A DNA stretch of 64,000 nt from Chrysoperla carnea (taxonomy: Eukaryota; Arthropoda; Insecta; Neuroptera; Chrysopidae). Position numbers and translations under genes: made by a program. The DNA lies in contig NC_058339.1 in the NCBI RefSeq assembly GCF_905475395.1, forward strand, positions 87,058,520-87,122,519, read 5' to 3'. This document shows positions 44,823-57,127 of the stretch, piece by piece. Position 1 is the stretch's first letter; every line of letters starts with the position of its first letter. The notes beneath the pieces were generated by a model that was given only the letters and a program-made list of their open reading frames with translations, did not search any database and was not told the DNA's origin.

Positions 44823-46569
44823 AAAACATTATACAATGTTGAACATTGTATATATAATTTTATTTCAATTAATTGCTGATTGAAGTAAACTTTTTACAAA
44901 TCATGTAGACAGACTCCCCATTGAATCCATGTTATTGTTAACAATAATTTGATATACTGGTTTTGTTTATAAATATAATACACCATAAAAAGGTGCAGTG
45001 TTCAATTATTATGTACAATTATAAATAATTTTTACTTCCGAATAGTTTTGATTCAAAGTTGTTGACCATGAAAAAAAATCATGATCAAATTATTTTTATT
45101 TATTTATCGATCGTTATTGTGTGAAACGTCAATATTGATTTAAATCTTTTATTTATCGATAACATAACTAATTATAGTAATTATAACTAAATAATATCAT
45201 TGAAAAATACCTAAATCAATGAAAATCAATATTGAGTTGTATTTTTGGACGTCCCATGCATAATATGGTACGAGAGCTGGCAACGTTGTTGAGAATTTAT
45301 TATAAAACGGTTGAATTTCGCAAATTTTTTTCCTTACTTAGGAATTAGTAGTGAAGAAGTACGTCTTGCATTTGAGTGCGGTTGTGTTAAGACAGGCTAT
45401 GACAGGCTATGGCCAAATTTCTTTTCTTTCTATTTGTATATTTAAATATTTCATAGTTTCGTAGTTATTGATGCTATTCAAAAATTGATTTCACACGATG
45501 TTTTGGCACAATTACGAACGTCGATTGAGGAAATAAAAAATTTTTGGGACAAAAGCCCATTATAAAATTAAATCCTATGAAAATTACATGGCCACCTAAT
45601 TGATTTCCATACGTTTTTTAAACGATTAGAATAATATCTGGCATTGTTTTAGCAACGGAAAAACTGTCTTAAAACGATTTTAAAATCAATAATTTTTACA
45701 GCTTTTTTCGGGAATGTGTACTATTTTAACGCAATTAACGCAACTGCTCTCTGGTGCCAAACGTACTTCATCTCTATAGGTACTAACATTAATTAATTTG
45801 CAGGGATTCGTTTCAAAATCAAAAATCAACATTCCTTGCATTTAAATTGCTGTGAAATTTCTATATTTTCTGTGCTGCTTTTTTAATATTTTTCTCTCAA
45901 GATGTTTGAATTTCTACTCTAAAATAAAATTTTTATTTGATACGTAGGAAAAATTTTAATTTTTATCTATACGTAAAGGTGAACTTTCACAATACTAAAT
46001 TATACCTACACAAGGAAATATTTAAAAAAAAATAATTTTTTACCCACATAAATCAGAAGTTCAACCAACTGTAATGAAATTTTCCAAACAACATTGTAGG
46101 TGAAACCCCGCGTCTATGTTAATCTAAATAATCTTAAGAATTGGTGTTGGATATGATCTTAAGACTAAAGACCTTTCATATTTAGTTTGAGTAAATTATT
46201 TTAATAATTAAGTAGTTTGATACCCGCCCGCTTCATTGGGTCTAAAAGTACAAACCGACACTTTATAGCCGCCACTTTTCTTGATCTGACTTATAACCCT
46301 TCCATAACACTTGAAGGGATTGTTTTACGCAGCTAAAAGATAAGCACAATTTTTAATTTTTTTCATTGTAAAATAGTCATAATTCATTGAGTATATCAGA
46401 AAAGGTGGCCATGGTTTGATATTTACTATTTTAAATTTTTACACAAATCTTTCATTTATGGTTCAAAATCATGATCATAGATCTGTTCTACCTATGATCT
46501 TCAATATGAACCATAAATTTAATTGATTGATTTTTTTTTTTTTTTAAATAAATCTTTCTAAATTATAGC

Positions 46570-46943
46570 TAGTGTCCGACCGAAGCTTCGGCTTTGGCTT
46601 CGGCCACCTTCGGGCAAAAAAACCACCTTCGGTCAAACATTCGAAGCTTTGGCCGAAGGTTCTTAGCAAACGTCGGATTTGAACAAATTGTTCTAAATGT
46701 TATTATTTTGAAATAAATTTCAAGGTAATTTTTTTAATCATCTTTAGATTGACTTCTAGATCAACTTCTCAAGATCATAACCTCTAAACCAACTTCTAGA
46801 GATCAACTTTAATATTAACGTTTTAATGTTTTTAAACCTTCGGCTTCGGCTCGGCTTCGGCTTCGGCCGAAGGTTGTGGCGATAGCCGATTAATCGGCTT
46901 CGGCTTCGGCCTCGGCCAAAAATCGACGTTCGGTCGGACAATT
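46570..46943. mobile_element. hAT-like MITE rich in GGCTTCGG repeats
   Basis: Flanked by the exact 8-bp duplication ATTATAGC (46562-46569 and 46944-46951). Ends TAGTGTCCGACCGAA and, reversed, AATTGTCCGACCGAA match at 13 of 15. The TAGTG start and 8-bp duplication fit hAT. The 374-bp body has clusters of CTTCGGCTTCGGC near both ends, so each end is a dense subterminal repeat field, as hAT transposases often bind. Confidence 0.85.
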
Positions 46944-46951
46944 ATTATAGC

Positions 46952-49792
46952 TCATGTGTTATTCTGATGTATGGGCTATATTGCTGTATACAGTTTCATT
47001 AAAAAATCAATCGCTAGTTTTTGCGTGAAAGTGTAACAAACAAACATCCCTACTTTCACATTTATAATATATAGGGATAAATTATACAAAATTAAACTTT
47101 CACCATGCCTGTCCATCCAAAATGAAAAATCGAGCTAAAATTTTTTAATTTAGGATGTGAAAATTGATTTTGAGTTCGTAAACGAGCAAAATAGGTTAAT
47201 CTTATAAAATATAACATGTAGCATAGATATATAGGTACCAAAAATGCCCCTTTGGAAAATAACAACTTTTGTTTAAAATATTTTTCGTAAACTTCATAGT
47301 TTTTCTGCAAGAGTTAATAGGAGCAAACCTTTAGTTTTCATTTTGTTCGAAACTAAACAAGATAGACGTTTAAAAATTGTAGATACAAAATTGAGACTAA
47401 ACTTAATATACTTATAGATAGATTCCAAATAGGTGGAGGGCATAAAAGTAAGGTCAGGTATTGAAAAGTGTGTATACAGAATATTTAAACAATTAACTCA
47501 ATTGTTCATTTGTTCAATTGTCAATAGATTATTTTAAATTGTTTTATTTCGATTTTTGGAGTGAATTTAATAACTTTTTCTGTCAGAAAGTAAAATCAGT
47601 TATTATTATTTTGTAAGCAGTAGATAAATAAAAGTATGCATATTGTATGATTGAATTTATAATGTTATATAAATAGCTATAAAATCAAAAATCCCCAATA
47701 GGGGTTTTCCTTATAGGTAGTTGAAATAATTTAGAAATTATTGAGGTAACAGTGTAACACAGTTTTTTTTTTTAAATTGTATTGCGCAGTTTAGTTAATT
47801 AAATATTTTTTAAATACCTAGTAGGTACTTATGATTTAATTATTAATAATGTCCAAAATTTTAACTCTTTTTACAAAATAAATGTGTTAAGGTAGTACCA
47901 GCATGAAATCACTTTTCGACAGATTTGGCCGAATTTTTTTTCTCGGGTTTATAATAGCTTTATTTATGAATTCCTGAAATTTCATAATTTTTGACCGTTT
48001 AGATCGCGAGATATTTAAAGACAAAGTTCGCGATTTTGAGGGTCATGTCCCATTTAAAGCATGTAAAATGTCCGGTCTCTCCAACTATTTTTTATGATAT
48101 TATTATATTTATATTGAAGAAAAAGTAGAAAAAAATGTTTATACAATAAAATTCTAAAAAAATTTAGAAATTAATTTTCACTTTCGAGATATTAATTTTG
48201 ACGTAAATTGATCGAAATTGGGACGTTGGCATAATTATTTCCCATTTTAAACAGTCAAAATTTCTGAAACTTTGGGAATTAATAGTAAGCATTATTAAAT
48301 TTTTAAATTTAATTTTTCGTTAAATTCTGTCGAAAAAAAAATTGTACCATTGCTTTAACATAGAAACTGCAAATACCATGCTGGAACATCGTTAATTACA
48401 TAAATAATATGTGCTACATTTTTAGGGGACCAATTTTGGGCATAATGGCTTAGACGAATTGAAAGGAAATTTTCTTTCTTGATTATCGTATGAGAAATTA
48501 CACTTCTAATTCGTTGCTATTGGAAAACTTTGTTCACTCGCTTATTTGAGCGCAAAAAAATCAACTACAATGACGTATATATTTCAAAATTTATTTCTAG
48601 GAAAAAATATTTTATTTGACTATAAAAATATTTTTAATTAACAGGTATAGCTATTAATTTTATAAGGAAAAAAAATTAATAGCTATACCTGTTAAAGAAC
48701 CGTTGGTTTATGACCTATCTGAATATAATTTTGTTGAGGCTATATTTAGAAAAGTTTACAGAGTGAACATCTAATTCTAAAAATTATCATGAAGAATAGT
48801 TTTACATAACCTTAAAAGCTTTTTCTAGAAAAGCTCAATATTCCCAACTTTTCCCTCCTTTTTGATTAAGTATTTTTGATAAAAAAACTATAAAAATATA
48901 AAATTAGTTTTATGAGATATCGAAATGTTTCAATTGGCGTGACAAAATCATGACTTAATATTCATCTAATCCGTAAAAATATTAAAAACACTTGTAAATA
49001 TCACTCTTGAATAAGTTGAATGACTAGAAAATTAGTTTAAGCAATAATATGAATTTTTTTTTCATAAATATTTATGTAGGTTTAGGTATTACAATTAATT
49101 AAATATTTAATTTTAAACTGCTTCAAACCAGTTAATAACTTTATAATGAAGTTTCAAATACTTTTTTTTAAAATTTGCTGTGGCCTTAAGCTATAGTTTG
49201 TGTTTATTATTATTTTTTTGGTTAATTTATTGAAATGTTATTTTTTATTGATTTAAAAAAATCTCATTGATTTAAAAACATCCTTATGATAATCAAGTTC
49301 ATATCAATGCATGTGTGCCGAAAAATGCCTAAAAATTTAAAAATTAACTGGTACTTTGCGTCTTCTGGTTTTCTTAAAATAAAAGCTTTCCTTTGATTAT
49401 GGCGGTCCATAACCTACATCATTTTTGAGAGGTAAAAACACTTTTCACCCAACCAATTCATAACTTAAACATGAACTGTATTTCTAAAGTGAATTCGAAA
49501 TTCTGGTGCTAGTGAGTGCTAGACTATAAATATCCATAACATTGACAAATATTTTTTAAAATTTTACCTTGTTTGTAAAAAAATAAAAAAATTTATTTTG
49601 TATAATTTATTTGTAAAATCACATTGAAATTATCATGAAAATTGATCGTAAATGTCCTTTCATTTCAATCCTTGCTTAAAGACGTTAATTTCAGTATTAT
49701 AATATCAAGAAGTTCAAACAGTTTTCACCGAATAATATTTCACTTCTCCATTATAAGGGTATTGAAGAACTAATTCAACTTTCGTTTTTAGC
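46952..49792. other. Intergenic region with repeat fragments
   Basis: About 47092-47420 is a strongly diverged reversed piece of the HINE-like family. About 47889-48350 starts with TTAAGGTAGTACCAGC, an end of the AAGGTAGTAC family. A long hairpin lies at 48638-48695. No gene seen. Confidence 0.45.
48638..48695. repeat. Perfect hairpin, 24-bp arms
   Basis: Arms 48638-48661 and 48672-48695 are exact inverted copies (TTAACAGGTATAGCTATTAA in both) around a 10-bp loop. Function unknown. Confidence 0.9.
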
Positions 49793-50366
49793 TAATAGTC
49801 TAAGATCCCAATTAGGATCGACCTTCACCCATCTGTTTACCGGATGAAAGTTATTTTTAATGAATTATAAAATGTTAACAAATATCCCTGCAATGGGTTG
49901 CCTAAAAAAATGTGGTCCAGACTACTTTTAGTGAAAATATCAAGAGTAAAATTTTTAGAAATTTTTCACTGACTTGCATATCTTACGAATTTTGATCTAC
50001 TCGAAAGTAAAAGCCATAAAGAATATGCAGCAGCTATGTTGTCTGCCTTTTTTCGTTCACTTTTATCGCATTTATACAAGTTGAAAATAGTAATTACGTG
50101 CATCTGTTAATTCATTGACTCGCATATCTAAATAAAGATAATTTTGTTACAATTACGGTGGCATATGATTGGCCACAAAATATTGGTCAAAAATAATGTT
50201 TACAAGCTTTCCAAGTTTTGATATTTATATTAAAAATGGTCTGGACCATATTTTTAAAGGCAACCCGTTACAGGAATATTTGTTAATATTTTACATTTCA
50301 TAAAAAATAACTTTCATTCGGTAAACAGATGGGTGAAGGTCGACCCTAATTCGGATCTTGTACTAT
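49793..50366. mobile_element. Foldback element with about 135-bp inverted arms
   Basis: Left arm about 49793-49928 and right arm about 50228-50366 are inverted copies with perhaps 85% identity. Landmarks are CGACCTTCACCCATCTGTTT, TGAAAGTTATTTTT and GGTCCAGAC in the left arm, all found reversed in the right. The 300-bp core is unrelated AT-rich sequence. The minus-strand open frame across 50314-50643 is only partly inside and is not a gene. Confidence 0.8.
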
Positions 50367-50899
50367 AACAAAATTCTACATTCAATGAGCCATAATGCCG
50401 AAAGTATTGTTTTAAACGGGATTGAATAAAACAAGCCATACATTTTTGCAAAAATCTATACATATTTTCAACTGCGATTAACTCAAAGAGTATGGGACTA
50501 TTGCGAGAAAACTTTACAAGGCAGTTTTTTCTATAAATAAAATTTATACCTACTTGATTTTCTGACACTATTGACATTAAAGCATTTTGAAAATATCTAT
50601 AATTTTTGTGAAATATTTTTATTATAATCCTTGAATATTCCACGACAAATTATTGCGTAAATATATTATTTCTAGTTAGACGCATTAAATATATTGCAAT
50701 AATTCCTATATTTTTGTTTTTAAAACTAATTAATAAATTGCTAAGTCTTAAAAGATTTAAATATCGAGTAAAAATTGCATTAAAGATTAGATAAAAACAT
50801 TCCTAGTGAATGAACTTTCAAGAATACGTCCTTAAAAGGATCAAAGATTCTATTTACAAGATTTAATTAGAAAAATTTTGTTTGAAACTTAAAAATAAA

Positions 50900-50966
50900 T
50901 TCTACACTTTCTATACAGGGTATTTCAACAATTCACTCAGTCAATTATTTGTTCACCCTTGTTTTA
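50900..50966 (-). mobile_element. Head of a second HINE-like unit abutting a full copy
   Basis: On the minus strand: AAAACAAGGGTGAACAAATA, ATTGACTGAGTGAATTGTTG, ATACCCTGTATAGAAAGTG. It starts immediately after the 3' palindrome of the copy at 50967-51476, giving a head-to-tail pair. Confidence 0.75.
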
Positions 50967-51476
50967 CTATGTATATGAAATATATCAAGGTATACTAAGT
51001 TTAGTTCCAATTTTGTAACGCTTAAAAATATTGATGCTATGAACAAAATTTTGCTATAGGTGTTCATAAAATCACCTAATTAGTCCATTTCGTTTTGTCT
51101 GTCTGTCTGCGCGTCTGTTATCACGATTACTCAAAAACGAAAAGAGATATCAAGGTGAAATTTTTATAGCGTGCTGAGGACGTAAAGAGTGAGGTAAAGT
51201 TCGTAAATGAGTAACATAGGTTAGTTGCATCTTGCGTCCGTAGGACCCATTTTCTTAACCGTTAGAGATAGAACAAAAGGTTAAATAACTTTTGTTTGAT
51301 ACATTTTTTCGTGAACATCACTGTTTACCCGTGAGAATTATGCGCAAATTGTATGTATTATATGGGTATATCAGGTATATGTGTGTGACATGTATGTATG
51401 TGTAATGTGACAGAGTAATCAACAGAGTCTATACATGGTATTTCAACAATTAACGCAGTCAATTTTTTGTTTACAG
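50967..51476 (-). mobile_element. Complete HINE-like element, reversed
   Basis: On the minus strand: head AAACAAAAAATTGACTGCG, ATACCATGTATAGACTCTG, ACGGGTAAACAGTGATGTTC, CAGACGCGCAGACAGACAG, and a 3' end with a decayed palindrome. No tandem array; single-copy middle. No coding capacity. Confidence 0.7.
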
Positions 51477-52529
51477 TTCTTTCTACCTAATTTCCATACG
51501 AAAAAAAATATCCAAAATTCAGTCGGGTTAAAATTCATTCTCGAAAACTTAACCCTCACTCGTATCAAGGTTCAAGGCATATTTAATTGTTTGTACATTT
51601 TGGTTTCAAAACAAAACAATTACCTTAATTATAAATTATTGTGACTGAATAATAGATAAATGATTATTTCATCTACGTGCGAAACAAATTTTTTTTTTTT
51701 TGATTCATGGTAATTAATTCATATTTTCTGTCATAAAATAAAAAATAATCACGTTTTATTAAATTTTATCTACCTACATTATTAGTTTTAATTGTAAAAT
51801 AATAATGAATAATTCATTGCTTGGCCTTCGGTGAAAAGTGGAAAAATCAACTTTCGTCCAATAGTTTAGAAAATAGCATTGGATTACATGAATAGCCCCA
51901 TAATAACACATAAATTAAAATTTACTTGTGCATCGCATGGATGATTTCCCTCGATTCTAATTTTTTGCTTGGTGGATAAGTTTAATCGAGAGTAAGCTTG
52001 CTATGTTTTAAAAAAATTTGCTTAGGTGTCGTCACTACATTTCTTAGCCTGTACTTGAAACATTGCTAAAAACACTCTCGATCAAATTACCTTTCAAACA
52101 AAAAGACAAAAAAAAAAATTCTAAATCAGTTTATTCGCTTACAAGCTACGATGCCACAGGCAAGCATACAGATACACAGATATGTTAAACTTTAAACAAC
52201 CTCTCCTTTTGCCTGTAGTTTAAAAATAAATAGTTTGTGTGTGTGTACGTTTTATTTCACGCCAACACCAAACGTTTTTAATCGCCCCCACAACTTTCAA
52301 TCTGACGAATATCCGCTTTATTGTGTTAATCAATGAAGGAAAATGCAAAAACCGGTTTGTCCGGCATTGAATTAAGGGATAGGTCCGTTGTCCATCAACT
52401 TGAAAATTGAGAAGATCGAAATGACAATGTATGCTGATGGACCACCAAGCCTAAAAAACCTTTAAAATTTCATAATTTTTATTTTGAAAATGTTGAAAAG
52501 TACCCAAAAATTTACAATTAACCTAGTAT
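51477..52529. other. AT-rich sequence with an interspersed repeat
   Basis: About 52018-52210 shares CTTGAAACATTGCTAAAAAC-type sequence and a GCCACAGGCAAGCATACAGA block with 56370-56540, so both are copies of a third interspersed repeat. No gene seen. Confidence 0.45.
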
Positions 52530-52815
52530 ATGGCTTTGCTCCCTAGTATATTTAGGGAGCAATAGTAAAGAATTATGTCATAGATTTCATGTTCATTGCC
52601 GAGGGTGACAAACATGAAAGCTGAGTCATTCTTTACTTCTCGTGGTGCGTATACTATTTTTCTGCTCGACGGAGGAGAAATACGGCTACTTTGTTTAGCA
52701 CAGTGGGGCGAAAGTTGAAACTTTCCCGAAAGGGGGAAAAAAATGACTGCTAGCCGAGAATCGAACCTCTGACTTCATGCTTCCGGAGTGATCGCTTTAA
52801 CCACAGGACCACGAT
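52530..52815 (-). mobile_element. tRNA-derived SINE
   Basis: The minus-strand head (about 52815-52745) has TGGTCCTGTGGTTAAAGCG as an A box and GAGGTTCGATTCTCGG as a B box. It is followed by a 200-bp non-tRNA body (TTTCGGGAAAGTTTCAACTT and onward). Acceptor-stem pairing is poor, so it is not a working tRNA. Confidence 0.6.
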
Positions 52816-53038
52816 TGCAAATGTTGGTTAATTGATAGTGTGGTCATCTATGAACTTGGTGAAGTCACATATTTGTAGGAACAAATATATTTAGAAAACT
52901 TAATAAAGTCACGTATAAACTTTTTGATATTCTTCTTTCATCAAGGTTTATAATAATTTACATTTTAATCTCTTAATTTGGAATTAAGCTATTTCGATTT
53001 ACTTATTTATTATTAAGTTTTTCTTTTTTTTCAGAGTG

Positions 53039-53264
53039 ATGGAAAAATTTTATTCGGCATTATCTCGAAAAAAAACCATCGATGTAACAGATACAGGAAC
53101 AAAATTAGCCAGAGTACTAACAATCACTGATTTAACGGCATTGGGTGTTGGTAGTACTCTAGGACTTGGAGTTTATGTTTTAGCTGGATCGGTTGCGAAA
53201 ACCGTAGCAGGACCAGCTGTATGTCTGTCGTTTTTAGTTGCTGCTATTGCTTCTGGCATAGCTG
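53039..53264 (+). CDS. First coding exon of an SLC7A-family cationic amino acid transporter (partial)
   Basis: Plasma-membrane uptake of arginine and lysine is the role of the CAT branch (slimfast-like in flies). The exon follows a pyrimidine-rich TTTTTTTTCAG acceptor at 53034, so a 5' UTR exon lies upstream. It has ATG at 53039 and ends at a GTAAGT donor after 53264 in phase 1. The 75 visible residues are a basic cytosolic start ([11 protein letters not shown]), then [20 protein letters not shown], a near-invariant CAT segment covering the first membrane helix, and the start of the second helix ([20 protein letters not shown]). The next exon should begin near CYAEFGARVP; I do not find it on the plus strand through 64000. 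The intron is therefore at least 10.7 kb and holds the IR genes. Confidence 0.9.
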
Positions 53265-53424
53265 GTAAGTATTTATCAAACGTATTATTTTAAATCTAAT
53301 GAAACTCTAAAAATATGTACCACAAAATTTATACATATTAATTCTAGATTAACTTAAAATTAAGTCGATAAGGAAAATGAATAAAATTCACACAAATAAT
53401 TTTCAAAATTGATAGTTTTTTTGT

Positions 53425-55242
53425 CTAAGAATTGAATAAATCAACAAATTGCCTTCTTTCAATTATAAATGCAAAAATTGCAAGAATATTACCACAAATC
53501 CAAAATGCGAATGGTATTGCTAATTGCTCTAATGATAAATCCTCAAATTGATTATCTGCTCTGGCCCGGTCAATAAATTTATAATCTTGTTCCCATTTAA
53601 AAACCAAACCACTTTGAACTAATTTACCCAAAATATTATTTAACCTTTCAAAAATTGGATGTCCTTTAATCACTAACATGTGCATACCATAAGAAAATAC
53701 ATCTTCATCTAATTTATAAACTAATTTACTTCCACCAGAGTTTTTGTAGTTGGTTTGTAAATAATAAATTGCTCCTCTGGCTGATTTTGCTAGCATTAAA
53801 TCTCCTTTAGTAATTAGTCGATTTATGCAATACATACCATTATCGCATATAATTTTATTTTCTACAATACGTTTACTAATTTCTGTCTTATCCAATACCA
53901 AAGATTTTGTTGTAGTTGGTAAAAATCCAAATACATATTTTCGCTCTAAGGCTTCTTTCAGCGATTTAACCTGTGACGTAAAAATCGGTTCAGTTAAAAT
54001 GCTAACTAATTCTCCTTGAAATGCTGTCAGCATTATAATACTAAAAAATAACCACATTATTCGAAGTGAACGTTTCATATATTTTTGAGAACGTGGAGCA
54101 CAAACTGCGAAAAACAATCCAAATATGTACAAAGATACTTCTCCAGGATCACGATTAAATATTTTACACTCCATAAAAACAAAAATGCTTCCAAAAGAAA
54201 TGAAGGTAATGGAAAAATATACCCATAATTCATTTGAAAAAACATAAACTATGTTTTGCCATTCCGCAATCGGATGTGCAACGGGTGCAAACCATTTTAA
54301 GTTATCTGATAAATAAGAAAAAGTACCATCAAAGTCTGAATCTTCTGTTTTGTTCCCATACCACGAACCAATTAATACATCGGCTTGTCTACGATATAAA
54401 ACTCCTAAAGGATCCGTATATTGGCCTCTTTGTTTATAGCCCCACGCCGCGTTTATTAATGGATTATTAACCCATTCGACGGACAAATTTAAAACACTTG
54501 TAACAGTTTTGATTATTTTTGCTTCAATTCCAATACATCCGCCCGTCGTTATGATCATATTTGGAGGGTAATTTACTGGTAATATCCGAAGTGATAAAAA
54601 ATTAAAATTTAAATAATTTTTCTCTTGAAAAACAAAACTTTCATTTATATTAAAAATTAGTTTATTTTCTTCATCACAGCGTCCAATATTATTTATAAAA
54701 GTTTCATATTTATTCAAATAAATTTCCGTCAAATCATTTTGCGTCCATTTTAAAATTTTAGTAATTTGTTCATTTTCCGGGATTAAATAAATAAAATTAT
54801 TAATATAATAACTTTTTAAAAACCGTTCAAAATTTATTAAATCAATTTCATGATTTTTTTCAAAAATAAATATAAATTTTGCACGTGGATTCCATGATGA
54901 ATTATAAATTAACAAATTCATTATTTTTAAATAATCATCACTAATTAAAATTAAATAAAAAGTTGCTCTTGAAATTATTTTATCTGAATTTATATATTTT
55001 TTTAAATTTTTATTAAATATTGCATTAAATTTGTAAATAATTTTAATATATTTCATATTAAATAAATTCTTATCAATGTAAATATAATCATATTTATTAT
55101 TTGAATACTTTTCTAATATTTTTGAAGCACATTTCCAAATATTATTAGATTCCATTTTTGTTGAATTTGGTAAAATAAAATTACATTGGATTATTCTAAT
55201 TAGAAATATTAATACAAATAAATTTATGAAAATTATGTTCAT
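53425..55242 (-). CDS. Divergent ionotropic receptor, gene 1 of 3
   Basis: A chemosensory ligand-gated cation channel related to ionotropic glutamate receptors, expected in the dendrite membrane of gustatory or olfactory neurons; the ligand is unknown. Intronless, 605 aa. The N-terminal hydrophobic stretch (about 3-18) is a signal peptide. The extracellular part is Asn/Ile/Lys-rich. Ligand-binding lobe S1 is at about 215-325 (INAAWGY, RRQADVLIGSW), M1 at about 335-357, the pore loop at about 365-382, M2 at about 393-418 (TAFQGELVSILTEP replaces the SYTANLAAFLT of iGluRs). S2 is at about 420-568 and M3 at about 570-595. It is antiparallel to and probably inside the transporter intron. The 5' third is almost base-identical to gene 2. 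Start is the ATG at 55242, just before the signal peptide. Confidence 0.92.
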   Translation of the reverse strand: MNIIFINLFVLIFLIRIIQCNFILPNSTKMESNNIWKCASKILEKYSNNKYDYIYIDKNLFNMKYIKIIYKFNAIFNKNLKKYINSDKIISRATFYLILISDDYLKIMNLLIYNSSWNPRAKFIFIFEKNHEIDLINFERFLKSYYINNFIYLIPENEQITKILKWTQNDLTEIYLNKYETFINNIGRCDEENKLIFNINESFVFQEKNYLNFNFLSLRILPVNYPPNMIITTGGCIGIEAKIIKTVTSVLNLSVEWVNNPLINAAWGYKQRGQYTDPLGVLYRRQADVLIGSWYGNKTEDSDFDGTFSYLSDNLKWFAPVAHPIAEWQNIVYVFSNELWVYFSITFISFGSIFVFMECKIFNRDPGEVSLYIFGLFFAVCAPRSQKYMKRSLRIMWLFFSIIMLTAFQGELVSILTEPIFTSQVKSLKEALERKYVFGFLPTTTKSLVLDKTEISKRIVENKIICDNGMYCINRLITKGDLMLAKSARGAIYYLQTNYKNSGGSKLVYKLDEDVFSYGMHMLVIKGHPIFERLNNILGKLVQSGLVFKWEQDYKFIDRARADNQFEDLSLEQLAIPFAFWICGNILAIFAFIIERRQFVDLFNS

Positions 55243-55454
55243 GATTTCATATGAAGTTTAAATAAACTATTTACATTTTTAATGTTTTAAAATGTATTAG
55301 TTCTATAATTGATGTCGTTTAAACCTAATATTGATGTAATGCTTTACGATAATTATGATATAGAGATAAACACATTTGATTTATATAAAAGCAGTTAAAA
55401 AGTTTTTATTTTTAAGTTAAATGAAATGAAAGCCCGTTAAAATACCTCACACTA

Positions 55455-55717
55455 ATGGTAGGTCCACACGATACCAACTTCACACAGACTTTTATCGAAA
55501 TTTGTCTGCGCAACAAATCAGTGCAAACAAAAGTCCGCATGATGGTAAAAAAGTCTGAGTTAAAAAAGTCTGAGCCCGAAAGTTGGAAGTATTCCCATAC
55601 TAATGATAAGTCTCCACACACATTTCGTCATCATATTTACATGAACATTTTTACTCAGAGTTTCACTCTGTACAGATATCTATACAAACAATAGTCTGTA
55701 TCGTGTGGACCCACCAT
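55455..55717. mobile_element. MITE-like element with 20-bp inverted ends
   Basis: Ends ATGGTAGGTCCACACGATAC (55455-55474) and its reversed partner at 55698-55717 match at 19 of 20. The 263-bp body has no coding content. No clear target duplication. Confidence 0.75.
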
Positions 55718-57127
55718 AACAACATAGGAATTAGGTTTCAACAATATGGGTCTAACTTTGAGATTCAACTCTATCACCTAAATCGCTTTTTAGTAATACA
55801 TACAAAAGTGTGTATCTGCATTACAGTGACCTAGTTTTTAACCCTAAGGAAGATATATTTGCTACAAAACTTAAATTTTTTTCTTAAATCAAAAATATAT
55901 GAGATCTATCATATTCATTTATAGTAAAATACAAAGAACAAGTGAAATTTACAAAATTTAAAAAACTCTTTTGGATTTTTGGAAACTTAGCTATAAAATG
56001 TTATCAATCGAGTCGGTTTGACCGTTTATGAGCTACGGGCTATGCCACTGAGAAACACTTAGACGTATAGATAAACACTTTAAACTTATAGCACTCCTTC
56101 TTAAATCATTATCAAAGTGATGGCCAAGGACATCAGGTGAGATGAAAAGGATACTTAGAGAGCTATCATTTTTTGGGACAAATTTTTGGAAATATTTTAA
56201 TTGTAATTGAAATATTTGAGTTGAGTTTGTTCTTTAAAATTATTGTTTCGAATTACTTAATTATTTTACCATTTCTATGTTAAAATTATATGTCATGCCT
56301 TTGCCAAACTGAATCGGTTTAGAAGATCATCGCCAATTTTTTAGATTCTTCGGGTACGAAATTTTAATCTCGCACTTGAAACATAGCTGAGAACATTCTC
56401 CGTTTAGATTAATTAAGAACTTTCAAATGAAACCAAAAAAATTAAAATCGATTGCCACAGACAGACAAACATACAGACACACACATATAGCGGTCAAACA
56501 TATAACACCCCTTTTTTTAGTTCGGGGGTTAAAAATTAGTTTTATCAGTGATTTATTTTCAGTCAAAATCATGTTTCATTGCTTGGAGGGCAATCACATA
56601 TAATATTCATAAGCTTAGAAAGGCCGGGCCTTCTTAGCAAACCACGTATTGGGACATCATACGAAACATTATTCAATTGTAATGAATTTCTGGTATAAAA
56701 AAGTAATTATCAAATAAAAAACAGAAATATTCCGGCCATTCAATGTAAAAATAGCCCGATCATCCTAGTCAAAAAAAGTGGCCAACCTCGGAATTTAACG
56801 GAATACGCTGAATTTTTTGTACAAACGTTTATTTTGATAATACAAATGCCTGAAAAGTCACATATCACGTGTGGGCGTCCTTAGATAGTCAAGGTCAAAG
56901 GTCGCGAAATATAATTTTTTGAGAATATTTCGTTTCCTTTGCTTTCAATCGTATTTTGTCTGGAAGTTTTTTATATACGTTGGGCCGTTTTTAAATAGGG
57001 GGCGCAGAAAATGGAGCGCTCAGCTATACGAACTTGAATGCAGGGTCAATATTTAAGTAGTATTTAATGAATAATTATTTAATACCTTATATAACGTACA
57101 AAAATAGTTTCAGCTAAATTTGCAGAT

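Noticed and set aside
50314-50643. Minus-strand 109-residue open frame
   Set aside because: Half of it is the arm of a foldback element; no family similarity seen.
52745-52815. Functional tRNA on the minus strand
   Set aside because: A and B boxes are good, but the acceptor stem does not pair and a SINE body follows.
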